A DNA stretch of 20,237 bases from an uncultured Collinsella sp. (GCA_900541065.1 UQIE01000031.1:1-20237), one strand, 5' to 3'. Shown: positions 7,219 through 15,230, counted from the first letter of the stretch. Made by a program: numbers and translations. Notes: generated by a model from the sequence alone, not told the origin.

Positions 7219-7258
7219 CAAAAAGCATGCCCGGGGTGGCTGGGCCATCCCGGGCATG
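7219..7258 (-). terminator. Terminator or attenuator between atpC and murA
   Basis: CATGCCCGGG and CCCGGGCATG pair perfectly and continue inward through a G-T pair and TGGC/GCCA to a 3-base loop, a 15-bp stem. On the minus strand it is followed at once by CTTTTTG. It lies 36 nt past the atpC stop. The T-run is followed directly by the murA ribosome-binding site, leaving no room for a promoter between hairpin and gene. Confidence 0.8.
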
Positions 7259-7294
7259 ATGTGTTCGCAAATGGTCGAACGCTAAATCGTTTGA

Positions 7295-7687
7295 CTATTG
7301 GGCAAGCTTGAGCTTACACCATGCGATTTCATTATAGAGGTAGGCGCGGCGTGCATCATCCTCCGACAAATTACCCAGCTTCTCTTCAAAACCTTGAATA
7401 TCAGCTTTAAGCTTGTCGGCATCGACGGTCGCCAAATCGCAAGCGCGCTCGGCGAGAACGGTCACGACATCGTCCGCAACCTGGGCATAGCCGCCGGCCA
7501 CGGCAAACGTGTGGTCGACAGTGCCCATGGCCTTATCGGAAACGCGAACGTAACCGCGGTCGATCGTGCAGATCTCGCTGGAGTGAGCAGGCAGAACGCC
7601 AAACTCGCCATCCGTGGACGGAATCGACACAAACGCAGCGTCGCCCTCATAGGCGCAGCTCACGGGGCACACGATGCGGATACGCAT
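7295..7687 (-). CDS. atpC: F-type ATP synthase subunit epsilon
   Basis: The epsilon subunit of F1, part of the central rotor stalk and an inhibitor of ATP hydrolysis. It is 130 aa. Residues 1-85 form the beta-sandwich domain (CPVSCAYEGDAAFVSIPSTDGEFGVLPAH is typical; GEFGVLPAH is the best signature). The rest is the helical hairpin with EDDARRAYLYNEIAWCKLKLAQ at the end. It begins 3 nt after the atpD stop; AGGTT abuts the ATG and GGAG lies about 9 nt upstream. It is the last atp gene, and a terminator-like hairpin follows. Confidence 0.94.
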   Translation of the reverse strand: MRIRIVCPVSCAYEGDAAFVSIPSTDGEFGVLPAHSSEICTIDRGYVRVSDKAMGTVDHTFAVAGGYAQVADDVVTVLAERACDLATVDADKLKADIQGFEEKLGNLSEDDARRAYLYNEIAWCKLKLAQ

Positions 7688-7690
7688 AAC

Positions 7691-9145
7691 CTACTTCTCC
7701 CCCATCTTGCGGGCGCGCTCGCGCACGTCCTCAATCGTGGAAGCATAGCGGAAAGCCTGCTCGGGCAGGTCATCGGCCTTGCCGTCGACAATCTCGGCGA
7801 AAGAGCGGACGGTATCCTCGACGCGGACGTAGACACCGGGGTTGCCGGTGAACTTCTCGGCGACGTGGAAGGACTGCGAGAGGAACTGCTGAATCTTACG
7901 GGCACGGTTGACCGTAAGGCGCTGCTCCTCGGACAGCTCGTCCATACCCAGAATGGCGATGATGTCCTGAAGGTCGGAGTACTCCTGCAGGAGCTCCTGG
8001 ACCTTGACGGCGACACGGTAGTGCTCCTCGCCGACGATCGAGGGATCGAGAGCGTCGGAGGAAGATGCGAGCGGGTCGATAGCCGGGAACAGGCCGAGCG
8101 ACGAAATGCTACGCGAAAGAACCGTGGTGGCGTCGAGGTGCGTAAACGTCGTGGCAGGCGCCGGGTCGGTCAGGTCGTCTGCGGGGACGTAGACAGCCTG
8201 GACGGAGGTAATGGAGCCCGTCTTGGTCGAGGTAATGCGCTCCTGGAGGTCGCCCATCTCGGTTGCCAGCGTGGGCTGGTAACCAACGGCGGACGGCATA
8301 CGGCCCAGCAGTGCGGAAACCTCGGAACCTGCCTGGGAGAAGCGGAAGATGTTGTCGATGAACAGCAGAACGTCCTGGCCGCGATCGCGGAAGTACTCAG
8401 CGGTGGTAAGGCCGGCCAGACCGATGCGCAGACGCGCTCCGGGCGGCTCGTTCATCTGACCATAGACCAAGCAGGTCTTGTCGATAACGCCAGACTCGCT
8501 CATCTCGAGGAACAGGTCGGTGCCCTCGCGGGTACGCTCGCCGACGCCGGTGAACACCGAGGTGCCGCCGTGCTCCTGGGCGAGGTTGTTGATGAGCTCC
8601 TGAATCAGAACGGTCTTGCCGACGCCGGCGCCACCGAACAGACCTGTCTTGCCGCCGCGGATGTAGGGCTCGAGCAGGTCGACGGCCTTGATGCCGGTCT
8701 CGAAGATCTCGGTCTTGGTGGTGAGCTCGTCGAAACGGGGCGCTGCATGGTGGATGGGGTAGAACTCCTCCACCTCGGGCATGGGCTTACCGTCGACGGG
8801 CTTGCCCATGACGTTCCAAATACGGCCGAGCGTCTTGGGGCCAACGGGCATTTTCATGGGCTCACCGGTATCGGTGGCGATGAGGCCGCGCTGCAGGCCG
8901 TCGGTCGAGGACATGGCGACCGTGCGGACGACGCCGCCCGGAAGCTGGCTCTCGACCTCGAGGATCGTGCTCAGATGACCGATCGGGGTCTCGGCCTCGA
9001 CCGTGAGCGCGTTGTAGATCGGGGGCACCGCACCGTCAAACTTGACGTCGACGACAGGACCGATGATTCGCACGATGCGACCATCACCGGCAGTCGTCTT
9101 CTTGGTGGCTTCCTCGACCGCAAGCTTTACGGTGTTATTAGCCAT
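7691..9145 (-). CDS. atpD: F-type ATP synthase subunit beta
   Basis: The catalytic nucleotide-binding subunit of F1. At 484 aa it is slightly longer than usual because of an N-terminal stretch of about 20 residues. The Walker A loop is GGAGVGKT (171-178), GERTREG (203-208) carries the catalytic Glu, and LLFIDNIFRFSQAGSE (260-275) includes Walker B. DELSEEQ replaces the usual DELSEED segment, with Gln for the last Asp. Its ATG overlaps the atpG stop as TAATG, with GGAGG 7 nt upstream, so translation is probably coupled. Confidence 0.97.
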   Translation of the reverse strand: MANNTVKLAVEEATKKTTAGDGRIVRIIGPVVDVKFDGAVPPIYNALTVEAETPIGHLSTILEVESQLPGGVVRTVAMSSTDGLQRGLIATDTGEPMKMPVGPKTLGRIWNVMGKPVDGKPMPEVEEFYPIHHAAPRFDELTTKTEIFETGIKAVDLLEPYIRGGKTGLFGGAGVGKTVLIQELINNLAQEHGGTSVFTGVGERTREGTDLFLEMSESGVIDKTCLVYGQMNEPPGARLRIGLAGLTTAEYFRDRGQDVLLFIDNIFRFSQAGSEVSALLGRMPSAVGYQPTLATEMGDLQERITSTKTGSITSVQAVYVPADDLTDPAPATTFTHLDATTVLSRSISSLGLFPAIDPLASSSDALDPSIVGEEHYRVAVKVQELLQEYSDLQDIIAILGMDELSEEQRLTVNRARKIQQFLSQSFHVAEKFTGNPGVYVRVEDTVRSFAEIVDGKADDLPEQAFRYASTIEDVRERARKMGEK

Positions 9146-10053
9146 TACTGTTCCTCCAATGCTGAGGCTCCGCCGACGATCTCGTTAATCTCGGTCGTGA
9201 TCGAAGCCTGGCGCACGCGACTATACGTGCGGGTAAGGGTCGAGATGATCGCGGTGGCGTTTTCCGTCGCGGAGTGCATGGCCTTGCGGCGTGCACCCTG
9301 CTCGGCAGCCGCCGAATCGATCAAGGCCTGGTAGATGACCGTCAGAATATAAGACGGCACAAGCTTGCCGAGAACATGCTCAGGAGAGGGCACGAACTCG
9401 AACGTGGACGAGATGCGCTTAGGGGCGTCGGTCTCGTTCTTACGCGGACCGTGGGCCATAGCGATCATCTCGGGGTCGAGCGGCAACAGATGCTCGACGC
9501 GAAGCTCCTGATCCACGCGGTTCTTGGCGTGGTGGTAGACAAGCTCGACACGGTCAAGCTCACCGGCACGATACGCATCGCAGATATGAGAGGAGATCAT
9601 GCGGGCCTGATTGAAATCGGGCTCAGAGGAGTTGCCCTCAAAGTGCATGACAACGTTTGCGCGGTCACGGAAATACGTGGCCGGCTTACGCCCGCACGCG
9701 ATGATCTCGCATTCGATGCCGTCGTTCGCCCAAGAAGCGGCGAGCTTTTCGGCCGTGCGCTCCACCGTCGTATTGAAACCGCCGGCAAGGCCGCGGTCCG
9801 AGGCAATAACGACAATCAGGCCATGCTTGACGCTCTCATGCTTCTGCAGCATGGGATCGGTGCCCGAACAGGAGGCGTCGCCGGCGACCGTCAACATGAC
9901 GTCGGTCAGCGCCTCCTTATAGGGCTCGGCCTGCTTGGAGCGATCGAGGGCACGACGAATCTTGGCCGTAGAGACCATCTCCATCGTGCGCGTGATCTGC
10001 TTGGTCGTGGTAACCGAGGAGATTCGCTTCTTAATGTCGCGAAGGTTGGCCAT
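9145..10053 (-). CDS. atpG: F-type ATP synthase subunit gamma
   Basis: The central shaft of F1, which couples ring rotation to catalysis. At 302 aa it is of normal length. N-terminal helix signature: LRDIKKRISSVTTTKQITRTM with EMVSTAKIRRA. The central Rossmann-like part has VVIASDRGLAGGFN (81-94). The C-terminal helix carries the family pattern SATENATAI followed by the IITTEINEIVGGA type ending (here SITTEINEIVGGASALEEQ). It begins 5 nt after the atpA stop. Its own ribosome-binding site (GGAG) is rather far, about 13 nt, from the ATG. Confidence 0.96.
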   Translation of the reverse strand: MANLRDIKKRISSVTTTKQITRTMEMVSTAKIRRALDRSKQAEPYKEALTDVMLTVAGDASCSGTDPMLQKHESVKHGLIVVIASDRGLAGGFNTTVERTAEKLAASWANDGIECEIIACGRKPATYFRDRANVVMHFEGNSSEPDFNQARMISSHICDAYRAGELDRVELVYHHAKNRVDQELRVEHLLPLDPEMIAMAHGPRKNETDAPKRISSTFEFVPSPEHVLGKLVPSYILTVIYQALIDSAAAEQGARRKAMHSATENATAIISTLTRTYSRVRQASITTEINEIVGGASALEEQ

Positions 10054-10058
10054 GGGGC

Positions 10059-11657
10059 TTAGTTCTCCTCTGATCCAGAAACATCCGAATGGTGCTTGGC
10101 CATGAACTGCTGCTTGAAGTCGCCGATGACGCGCAAGAGCTCAGCCTTGGTGTCATCATCGATCTTCTTGGCGCGAACCTTGTCGAGCAGCGAACCAAAG
10201 CCATTGTCCATGTACTCGATGAGCTCGGCACGGAAAGGCAGCACGTCGGCGATCTCCAGGTCATCCAGGAAGCCCTCGTTGCCAGCGAACAGCGTAACGA
10301 TCTGCTCGCCAACCTCAAACGGCTTGTAACGCGGCTGCTTCAGGAGCTCGGTCATGCGGGCACCATGGGTCAGCTGCTTCTGAGTAGCCTCGTCGAGGTC
10401 GGAGCCGAACTGCGTAAAGCCGGCGAGCTCCTGGTACGAAGCGAGGTCCAGACGGAGGTTGCCGGCGACCTGCTTCATAGCCTTGGTCTGCGCGTCACCA
10501 CCGACGCGGGACACGGAAATGCCCACGTCGACTGCCGGGCGCTGGCCCTGGAAGAAGAGCTCGGACTGCAGGTAGATCTGACCATCGGTAATGGAAATGA
10601 CGTTGGTCGGAATGTAGGCCGAGACGTCGCCGTCCTGGGTCTCGATGATCGGCAGTGCCGTCATGGAGCCGTAGCCGTTCTTCTTGGACATCTTGACGGC
10701 ACGCTCGAGCAGACGAGAGTGCAGGTAGAAGATGTCGCCAGGATAGGCCTCGCGTCCGGGCGGACGATGCAGCGTCAGCGACATCTGACGGTAGGCCACA
10801 GCCTGCTTGGACAGGTCGTCGTAGATGACGAGCACGTGGCCGCCGGGGTTGGTCTCGCTGGCGGGCTTGCCGTCCTCGCCGTTGTACATGAAGAACTCGC
10901 CGATAGCGGCACCGGCCATAGGCGCGATGTACTGCATAGGGGCGGAATCGGCAGCGGTGGCCGAAACGATGATGGTGTAGTCGAGCGCACCGTGCTGAGC
11001 GAGGGTCTCGCGGATGTTGGCAACCGTGGAGGCCTTCTGGCCGATGGCGACATAGATGCAGACCATACCCTTGCCGCGCTGGTTGAGGATAGCGTCGATG
11101 GCGATGGCGGTCTTACCGGTCTTACGGTCGCCGATGATGAGCTCACGCTGACCACGGCCGATAGGCACCATGGAGTCGATAGCGAGCAGACCGGTCTGAA
11201 CCGGCTCGCACACCGGGGTACGATCGATGACGCCGGGGGCCTTGAACTCGATGGGGCGACGGTGTGTGGCGACGATGTCGCCCAGGCCGTCGATGGGCTG
11301 GCCGAGCGGATTGACGACGCGGCCGAGCATGGCGCGGCTCACAGGGATATCCATAATGCGGCCAGTGGTGCGGCACTCGTCGCCTTCCTTGATGGAGTCG
11401 ACGGCACCAAACAGAACGGCGCCGACCTCGTCACGGTCAAGGTTCTGGGCAAGGCCGAAGACGGTCTCACCGGTATCGGAGCTCTTGAACTCCAGAAGCT
11501 CGCCTGCCATGGCGCTCTTAAGGCCGGAGACGCGCGCGATGCCGTCGCCTACCTCGTCGACCGTTGAAACCTCATGCGTATCGACCGTCGCGGAGAGGCT
11601 CGTGAGCTGCTCCTGCAGTTTCTTGGCGATATCCTGGGCATTGAGGGTTTCGGACAT
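10059..11657 (-). CDS. atpA: F-type ATP synthase subunit alpha
   Basis: The non-catalytic nucleotide-binding subunit of F1. At 532 aa it is slightly longer than the usual ~505, with an extended C-terminal end (about 15-20 residues finishing SDVSGSEEN). Motifs: VGDGIARVSGL (36-46), Walker A GDRKTGKT (176-183), and the alpha-type sequences SNPGGH-like ETNPGGHVLVIYDDLSKQA and RPPGREAYPGD. The start ATG overlaps the atpH stop (TAATG), with GGAGGTG 7 nt upstream. Confidence 0.97.
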   Translation of the reverse strand: MSETLNAQDIAKKLQEQLTSLSATVDTHEVSTVDEVGDGIARVSGLKSAMAGELLEFKSSDTGETVFGLAQNLDRDEVGAVLFGAVDSIKEGDECRTTGRIMDIPVSRAMLGRVVNPLGQPIDGLGDIVATHRRPIEFKAPGVIDRTPVCEPVQTGLLAIDSMVPIGRGQRELIIGDRKTGKTAIAIDAILNQRGKGMVCIYVAIGQKASTVANIRETLAQHGALDYTIIVSATAADSAPMQYIAPMAGAAIGEFFMYNGEDGKPASETNPGGHVLVIYDDLSKQAVAYRQMSLTLHRPPGREAYPGDIFYLHSRLLERAVKMSKKNGYGSMTALPIIETQDGDVSAYIPTNVISITDGQIYLQSELFFQGQRPAVDVGISVSRVGGDAQTKAMKQVAGNLRLDLASYQELAGFTQFGSDLDEATQKQLTHGARMTELLKQPRYKPFEVGEQIVTLFAGNEGFLDDLEIADVLPFRAELIEYMDNGFGSLLDKVRAKKIDDDTKAELLRVIGDFKQQFMAKHHSDVSGSEEN

Positions 11658-12133
11658 TAGGCTTCACCTCCGTACGAATTAGCAGAGTTTGCGAGGGTCT
11701 CCTGCGCGATGCGCAACTGCGTCTTGACGGAAATGTCACGACGCTCGCCGCGGGCCTCGAGCACCAGGCCGCCCACGATAGACGGGTCGACCTGCTCGAT
11801 AAGGAATACCTTGCGGCCGAAGTCCTGCTCGCATTTCTTAGTGATGGTTTGACGCAGCTCGTCGTCGAGCGGGATCGCCGTGGTGACGGTCACGCCCACT
11901 ACATCCTCGTCTTCCTCGGCAACATACTTAAAGGCAGCTGCCACCTTGGGAAGAAGGTCGAGCTGGTCGCGCTTGGACATGGTGTCGAGCACGGCGATGA
12001 TCTCGGGGCTGGCAGAAGCCAGGCGCTCGATCATCTCGAGGTCCTCGAACACATGGTTCTCGGCCTTAGCGGCTTCCAGAAGGGAGCGCGCGTAGGTCTC
12101 GAGCACCTTGTCCTGATAGCGGCTAGTCGGCAT
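11657..12133 (-). CDS. atpH: F-type ATP synthase subunit delta
   Basis: The OSCP-type subunit that links the peripheral stalk to the top of F1. It is 158 aa, somewhat short for the family (often ~175-180). The N-terminal six-helix domain begins YQDKVLETYARSLLEAA. The C-terminal domain contains VGGLVLEARGERRDISVKTQL, where the usual pattern is GG..V..GD...D.S....L; here Glu-Ala-Arg replaces the typical Arg-Val-Gly-Asp part. The start lies within the last 11 nt of atpF, so it overlaps that gene. Confidence 0.92.
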   Translation of the reverse strand: MPTSRYQDKVLETYARSLLEAAKAENHVFEDLEMIERLASASPEIIAVLDTMSKRDQLDLLPKVAAAFKYVAEEDEDVVGVTVTTAIPLDDELRQTITKKCEQDFGRKVFLIEQVDPSIVGGLVLEARGERRDISVKTQLRIAQETLANSANSYGGEA

Positions 12134-12725
12134 TCAGGCTACCTGCTTCCTGGATGTAGCGCTCGATGAGCTTCTTCTGCTCGGCATCGTCCTCGAGTGC
12201 CTCGCCCACGATCTTGGTGGCGACGGCAACGGACAGGTCGGCGATGGAGCTCGCGGCACCGGCGTAGATGGACTTGCGCTCGTCCTCGACGGTCGTATGG
12301 GCCTTGGCGATGATCTCCTCAGCCTCCTTGTGAGCAGCCTCGATGATACGGGCGCGCTCGGACTCGGCGTCCTTACGGGCCTCGAGAACAATGTCGGCAG
12401 CCTGACGACGGGCGTCGGTGACGATCGAGTCGGACTCAGCGCGCTTGGCGATAGCCTCCTGCTTGGTCTTCTCGGCCTCGTCGAGGCTCTCCTCGATCTT
12501 CTTGCCGCGCTCCTCCATGGTTTTCATGATGCCCGGCAGGGCGACCTTGGCCAGCACGATCCAGATAATCAGGAAGGCGATAAGCGCCGGGATGAACTCC
12601 GCCATCTTAGGGATGAGGATGTCCGCACCGGCAGCGCCGTCCTCAGCGAACGCGGAAACCGGCATGAGCAGCGCGGCCGCGGACGCGGAGAGTGCGATCG
12701 CGCTCTTCTGGGATGAAAGATTCAT
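12123..12725 (-). CDS. atpF: F-type ATP synthase subunit b, with signal-peptide-like N-terminus
   Basis: The peripheral-stalk subunit that holds the stator. It is 200 aa, against ~160-170 for a typical b subunit. The classical b protein begins at about residue 30: a membrane helix (43-63, EFIPALIAFLIIWIVLAKVA) with KTMEERGKKIEESLDEAEK after it, then a long charged coiled coil to about 180. In front of this is an extra segment, MNLSSQKSAIALSASAAALLM then PVSAFAEDG, which looks like a cleavable Sec signal peptide with an AFA-ED site. GGAG lies 8 nt before the ATG. It begins 15 nt after the atpE stop and overlaps atpH by 11 nt. Confidence 0.94.
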   Translation of the reverse strand: MNLSSQKSAIALSASAAALLMPVSAFAEDGAAGADILIPKMAEFIPALIAFLIIWIVLAKVALPGIMKTMEERGKKIEESLDEAEKTKQEAIAKRAESDSIVTDARRQAADIVLEARKDAESERARIIEAAHKEAEEIIAKAHTTVEDERKSIYAGAASSIADLSVAVATKIVGEALEDDAEQKKLIERYIQEAGSLNAD

Positions 12726-12740
12726 ACTTGACGCTCCGTG

Positions 12741-12935
12741 CTATTTAACGATCAGCGCGACAACGAAGCCGATCAGAGCCAGAGCCTCGCCGAAGGCGGA
12801 GCCCATGATGAAGACGGTGAACACGCGGCCCTGGACCTCAGGCTGACGGGCCATAGCACCCGTAGCACCCAGAGCAGACAGGCCGATAGCAAGACCAGCG
12901 CCGATAACACCGAGACCGTAACCGATAACTCCCAC
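12741..12935 (-). CDS. atpE: F-type ATP synthase subunit c
   Basis: The proteolipid of the rotor ring, two membrane helices joined by a polar loop. It is 64 aa, at the short end of the family. Helix 1 is Gly-rich (GLGVIGAGLAIGLSALGATGA), the loop is ARQPEVQGR (29-37), and helix 2 carries the ion-binding Glu50 in GSAFGEALALIGF. Glu50 is followed by Ala-Leu rather than Ser or Thr, which favours protons over sodium (inference). The start is GTG at 12935 with a near-perfect AAAGGAGG upstream, about 4 nt away. It is preceded by a 124-nt spacer with hairpins, the largest gap within the operon. Confidence 0.96.
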   Translation of the reverse strand: MGVIGYGLGVIGAGLAIGLSALGATGAMARQPEVQGRVFTVFIMGSAFGEALALIGFVVALIVK

Positions 12936-12951
12936 GATTCCTCCTTTGTCG

Positions 12952-12971
12952 TGCGTGTCTTATTTCACGCA
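12952..12971 (-). promoter_or_regulatory. Hairpin in front of the atpE ribosome-binding site
   Basis: TGCGTG and CACGCA form a 6-bp stem with an 8-base loop about 6 nt upstream of the atpE AAAGGAGG. With a second hairpin at 13032-13047 it forms the structured atpB-atpE spacer. A role in mRNA stability or translation level is inferred. Confidence 0.4.
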
Positions 12972-13031
12972 GGATAACCTTTTTATAACTGCCGGGCTCC
13001 ATGGGTACGGGCACCGGCGGTTTAACGAATT

Positions 13032-13047
13032 GCCTTACCTTTAAGGC
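13032..13047 (-). other. Small hairpin just after the atpB stop
   Basis: GCCTTA and TAAGGC form a perfect 6-bp stem with a 4-base loop, 13 nt past the atpB stop codon. It has no T-run, so it is not a simple terminator; it could protect the upstream mRNA end or mark a processing site. Confidence 0.35.
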
Positions 13048-13059
13048 GCAAACGGAAGA

Positions 13060-13863
13060 CTACTCCTCCTCCGCGACCTCCTCTGCCTCGGAGACATACA
13101 CGGCGGTAAGGACCGTGAAGACGTAAGCCTGGATGGCGCCGACCACAAGCTCGATCGCATAGATCAGGATGAGGATGGCAAGCCAGGCTAGCGAAGGCAG
13201 GGCGCCGACGGCATGGGCCGCGGAAACCTGCTGAAGCAGCGGCTGCATGAACATGCTCGCCATGATGGCGAACGAGCCCATGACCACGTGTCCTGCGAAC
13301 ATGTTGCAGAACAGACGGACGGCGAGCGTGATGAGGCGCAGGAAGGTCGAGAAAAGCTCGACGACCCACACGAGCACGTTCATCGGGAAGCTCACGCCCT
13401 GCGGGGCGAGGCTCTTGATGTAGCCGATCACGCCGTGAGCCTTGCATCCGTAGTAGATGAAGTACACGAAGGCGAAGATAGCGAGTGCGGCGGTGGAGCC
13501 GATTGCGCCGGTGCCGGGCTTCATTCCCGGGATCAGGCCGATCATGTTATTGATCAGGATGAACAAGAAAAGCGAGCACAGGAACGGGAAGTGCTTCTTC
13601 CAGTTCTCACCCACGACACCCTTGCCGATATCGTTCTCGACGTACTCGATGATGTACTCGAAACCGTTGACGAAGAAGCCCTTGGGAACCAGGGTCTGCT
13701 TCTTCTTGAACACGGCCAGGACGATCAGGAGCACGATCGTGGAGACGATCAGCCAAAACGAGTACTGCGTGATGCCGCAGCTCAGATCGCCCACGACAGG
13801 GGTGGAGCTGAACTCGCTGACCAGATGATTAATCTCATCAGGCAGCTTTTCAAAAATTTCCAC
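13060..13863 (-). CDS. atpB: F-type ATP synthase subunit a
   Basis: The membrane stator subunit that forms the proton half-channels beside the c ring. At 267 aa it has several hydrophobic helices (about 34-52, 93-112, 122-139, 163-180, 185-210, 222-252). The essential Arg is Arg183 in LAVRLFCNMFAGH. Conserved NNMIGLIPG (105-113) and the C-terminal helix AIELVVGAIQAYVFTVLTAVY, with its Gln, support the call. The start is GTG (13863) with AAAGGT 6 nt upstream, 3 nt after the stop of the preceding atpI-like gene. The C-terminus is acidic (SEAEEVAEEE). Confidence 0.97.
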   Translation of the reverse strand: MEIFEKLPDEINHLVSEFSSTPVVGDLSCGITQYSFWLIVSTIVLLIVLAVFKKKQTLVPKGFFVNGFEYIIEYVENDIGKGVVGENWKKHFPFLCSLFLFILINNMIGLIPGMKPGTGAIGSTAALAIFAFVYFIYYGCKAHGVIGYIKSLAPQGVSFPMNVLVWVVELFSTFLRLITLAVRLFCNMFAGHVVMGSFAIMASMFMQPLLQQVSAAHAVGALPSLAWLAILILIYAIELVVGAIQAYVFTVLTAVYVSEAEEVAEEE

Positions 13864-13866
13864 GAC

Positions 13867-14178
13867 TTACCTTTCGACCTCATGAGGATCTCGCAGCGCC
13901 TTGGCGACGCGAACCGTGCAGGCGGCCATAAAGGCCACGAAGCCGATCGCCTCGCCCAGGAGGAACATGCGAAATGCCTCTCCGAACAACACAAACACAA
14001 CCAAGGTAAAGACGAGCAGGGCGATTGCCGAGACCGCCAGACTCACCATACCCTTGAGCATGTCCGCATTCTGTTTATCGTCAAGAACCGGCTTGAGCGT
14101 AAAGACAAAGGGAAGGAAGGCAATTGCGCCCGCGATGGCGCCTGCAACGATAGCGAGCAGATCGGCTATCTGAAACAC
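13867..14178 (-). CDS. AtpI-like small membrane protein at the head of the atp operon
   Basis: A 103-aa hydrophobic protein with about three to four membrane helices: AIVAGAIAGAIAFLPFVF near the N-terminus, SLAVSAIALLVFTLVVFVLF in the middle and GEAIGFVAFMAACTV at the end. It lies directly before atpB, where AtpI usually sits; AtpI proteins help assemble the c ring and are poorly conserved. The call rests on position and topology rather than a strong motif. The frame is open to a TTG at 14253, but that codon lies between the -35 and -10 of the operon promoter. GTG 14178 has GAGG 6 nt upstream and falls after the promoter. GTG 14190 is also possible. Confidence 0.72.
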   Translation of the reverse strand: MFQIADLLAIVAGAIAGAIAFLPFVFTLKPVLDDKQNADMLKGMVSLAVSAIALLVFTLVVFVLFGEAFRMFLLGEAIGFVAFMAACTVRVAKALRDPHEVER

Positions 14179-14239
14179 TGGCGTCCTCACTTTCCTTTTT
14201 AACGCTTCACAGAACAGTTCCCGCCAAACATTGGTGACT

Positions 14240-14267
14240 ATTGTACGAGCCAATCGCTAAAGTACAA
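14240..14267 (-). promoter_or_regulatory. Promoter of the atp operon
   Basis: On the minus strand TTGTAC (14267-14262) and TACAAT (14245-14240) are separated by 16 bp. The -10 matches 5 of 6 consensus bases and the -35 has the TTG core. Transcription would begin near 14233 and give a ~55-nt leader before the GTG at 14178. Confidence 0.6.
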
Positions 14268-14382
14268 CCGAAAAAGCATCGGTTAATACGCACCTGTTCG
14301 TTTTCTTAAGACCTTCTTTATGCCGCAGGTACGGTAATACGTTTTTCTCGAACCCTGCAGGGCAAAACGTCCGTTAACAGGA

Positions 14383-14417
14383 GTGCGCGCGGTCGTCTTT
14401 TGCTCGCCCGCGCGCAC
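14383..14417 (-). terminator. Hairpin downstream of upp, possible terminator
   Basis: GTGCGCGCGG pairs perfectly with CCGCGCGCAC around a 15-base loop, 43 nt after the upp stop. No T-run follows, so intrinsic termination is uncertain. It is the only strong hairpin between upp and the atp promoter. Confidence 0.45.
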
Positions 14418-14459
14418 CATTTCTTCGTATTTTCGACGTTAGCCGGTATGGCCCAGAGA

Positions 14460-15107
14460 TTACAGCGTGCCGTAGATGCGGTCGCCGGCGTCTCCCAGGC
14501 CGGGAACGATGTAGGCAGCTTCGTTGAGATGGTCGTCGATGGCGCAGGTATAGATATGCACATCGGGGTCCTTCTCAGTCAGCGACTTGAGGCCCTCGGG
14601 GGCCGCGACGATGCACAGCATGCGGATGTCCTTGACACCGCGCTCGCGCAGGTAGCTGATGGCCATCTCGGCCGAACCGCCCGTGGCGAGCATGGGGTCG
14701 ACGACCAGGCAGATGCGCTGGTCGATATCCTTGGGCATCTTGCAGTAATACTCATGCGGCTCGTGGGTAACCTCGTCGCGCTCCATACCGATGTGGCCCA
14801 CGCGAGCGGAGGGTACCAAGTCGAGGATGCCATCGACCATGCCAAGGCCCGCACGCAGAATGGGAACGATGGCGAGCTTTTTGCCGGCGAGCTGCTTAAA
14901 CGTTGCGGTGGTGATGGGGGTCTCGACTTCGACGTCTTCCATGGGCAGGTCGCGCATGGCCTCGTAGCCGTCAAAAAGTGCGAGTTCGCGCACGAGCTGG
15001 CGGAACTGGTTGGTGCCGGTGTTTTTGTCGCGCAGAATCGACAGCTTATGCTGGACGAGCGGGTGATCGACAAGGGTCACACGGGACGTATCGTAGGTGA
15101 CGGTCAT
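14460..15107 (-). CDS. upp: Uracil phosphoribosyltransferase
   Basis: A pyrimidine salvage enzyme that joins uracil to PRPP to give UMP and pyrophosphate in the cytoplasm. From ATG 15107 it is 215 aa, close to the usual 208-210. It begins with the typical VTLVDHPLVQHKLSILRDKNT, has PILRAGLGM (82-90), and the PRPP loop VVDPMLATGGSA (135-146). The C-terminal uracil-binding part is PGLGDAGDRIYGT. The frame continues 16 codons upstream, but those residues are not family-like, and AAAGGGG lies about 10 nt before ATG 15107. It follows glpK after 123 nt with no clear terminator or promoter between, so partial co-transcription is possible. Confidence 0.96.
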   Translation of the reverse strand: MTVTYDTSRVTLVDHPLVQHKLSILRDKNTGTNQFRQLVRELALFDGYEAMRDLPMEDVEVETPITTATFKQLAGKKLAIVPILRAGLGMVDGILDLVPSARVGHIGMERDEVTHEPHEYYCKMPKDIDQRICLVVDPMLATGGSAEMAISYLRERGVKDIRMLCIVAAPEGLKSLTEKDPDVHIYTCAIDDHLNEAAYIVPGLGDAGDRIYGTL

Positions 15108-15230
15108 GGGTTGATTGCCCCTTTCGTTGCGGCCGGAAGATGGCCTTGCTGACAAGGCGCATGGCGATGTTGTTGCCGCGCGCCGTGCATAAGTTTAACG
15201 GTTTGTTGTATCGAGCAGCCCATCGCAGCC

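Noticed and set aside
7298..9334. Very long open frame on the plus strand, opposite atpC/atpD; similar ones lie opposite atpA (10089-11567) and glpK (15285-16961)
   Set aside because: They are mirror images of conserved genes in GC-rich DNA with biased third positions; their translations are low-complexity and show no family motifs.
14179..14253. Longer atpI-like protein starting at TTG 14253
   Set aside because: The TTG lies between the -35 and -10 of the likely operon promoter, so it would not be in the mRNA; the GTG at 14178 has a better ribosome-binding site.
15108..15230. Promoter, riboswitch or terminator between glpK and upp
   Set aside because: Only a 6-bp hairpin (GCCTTG-TCAG-CAAGGC) was found; no convincing -10/-35 pair, PyrR-type anti-anti-terminator or T-run.
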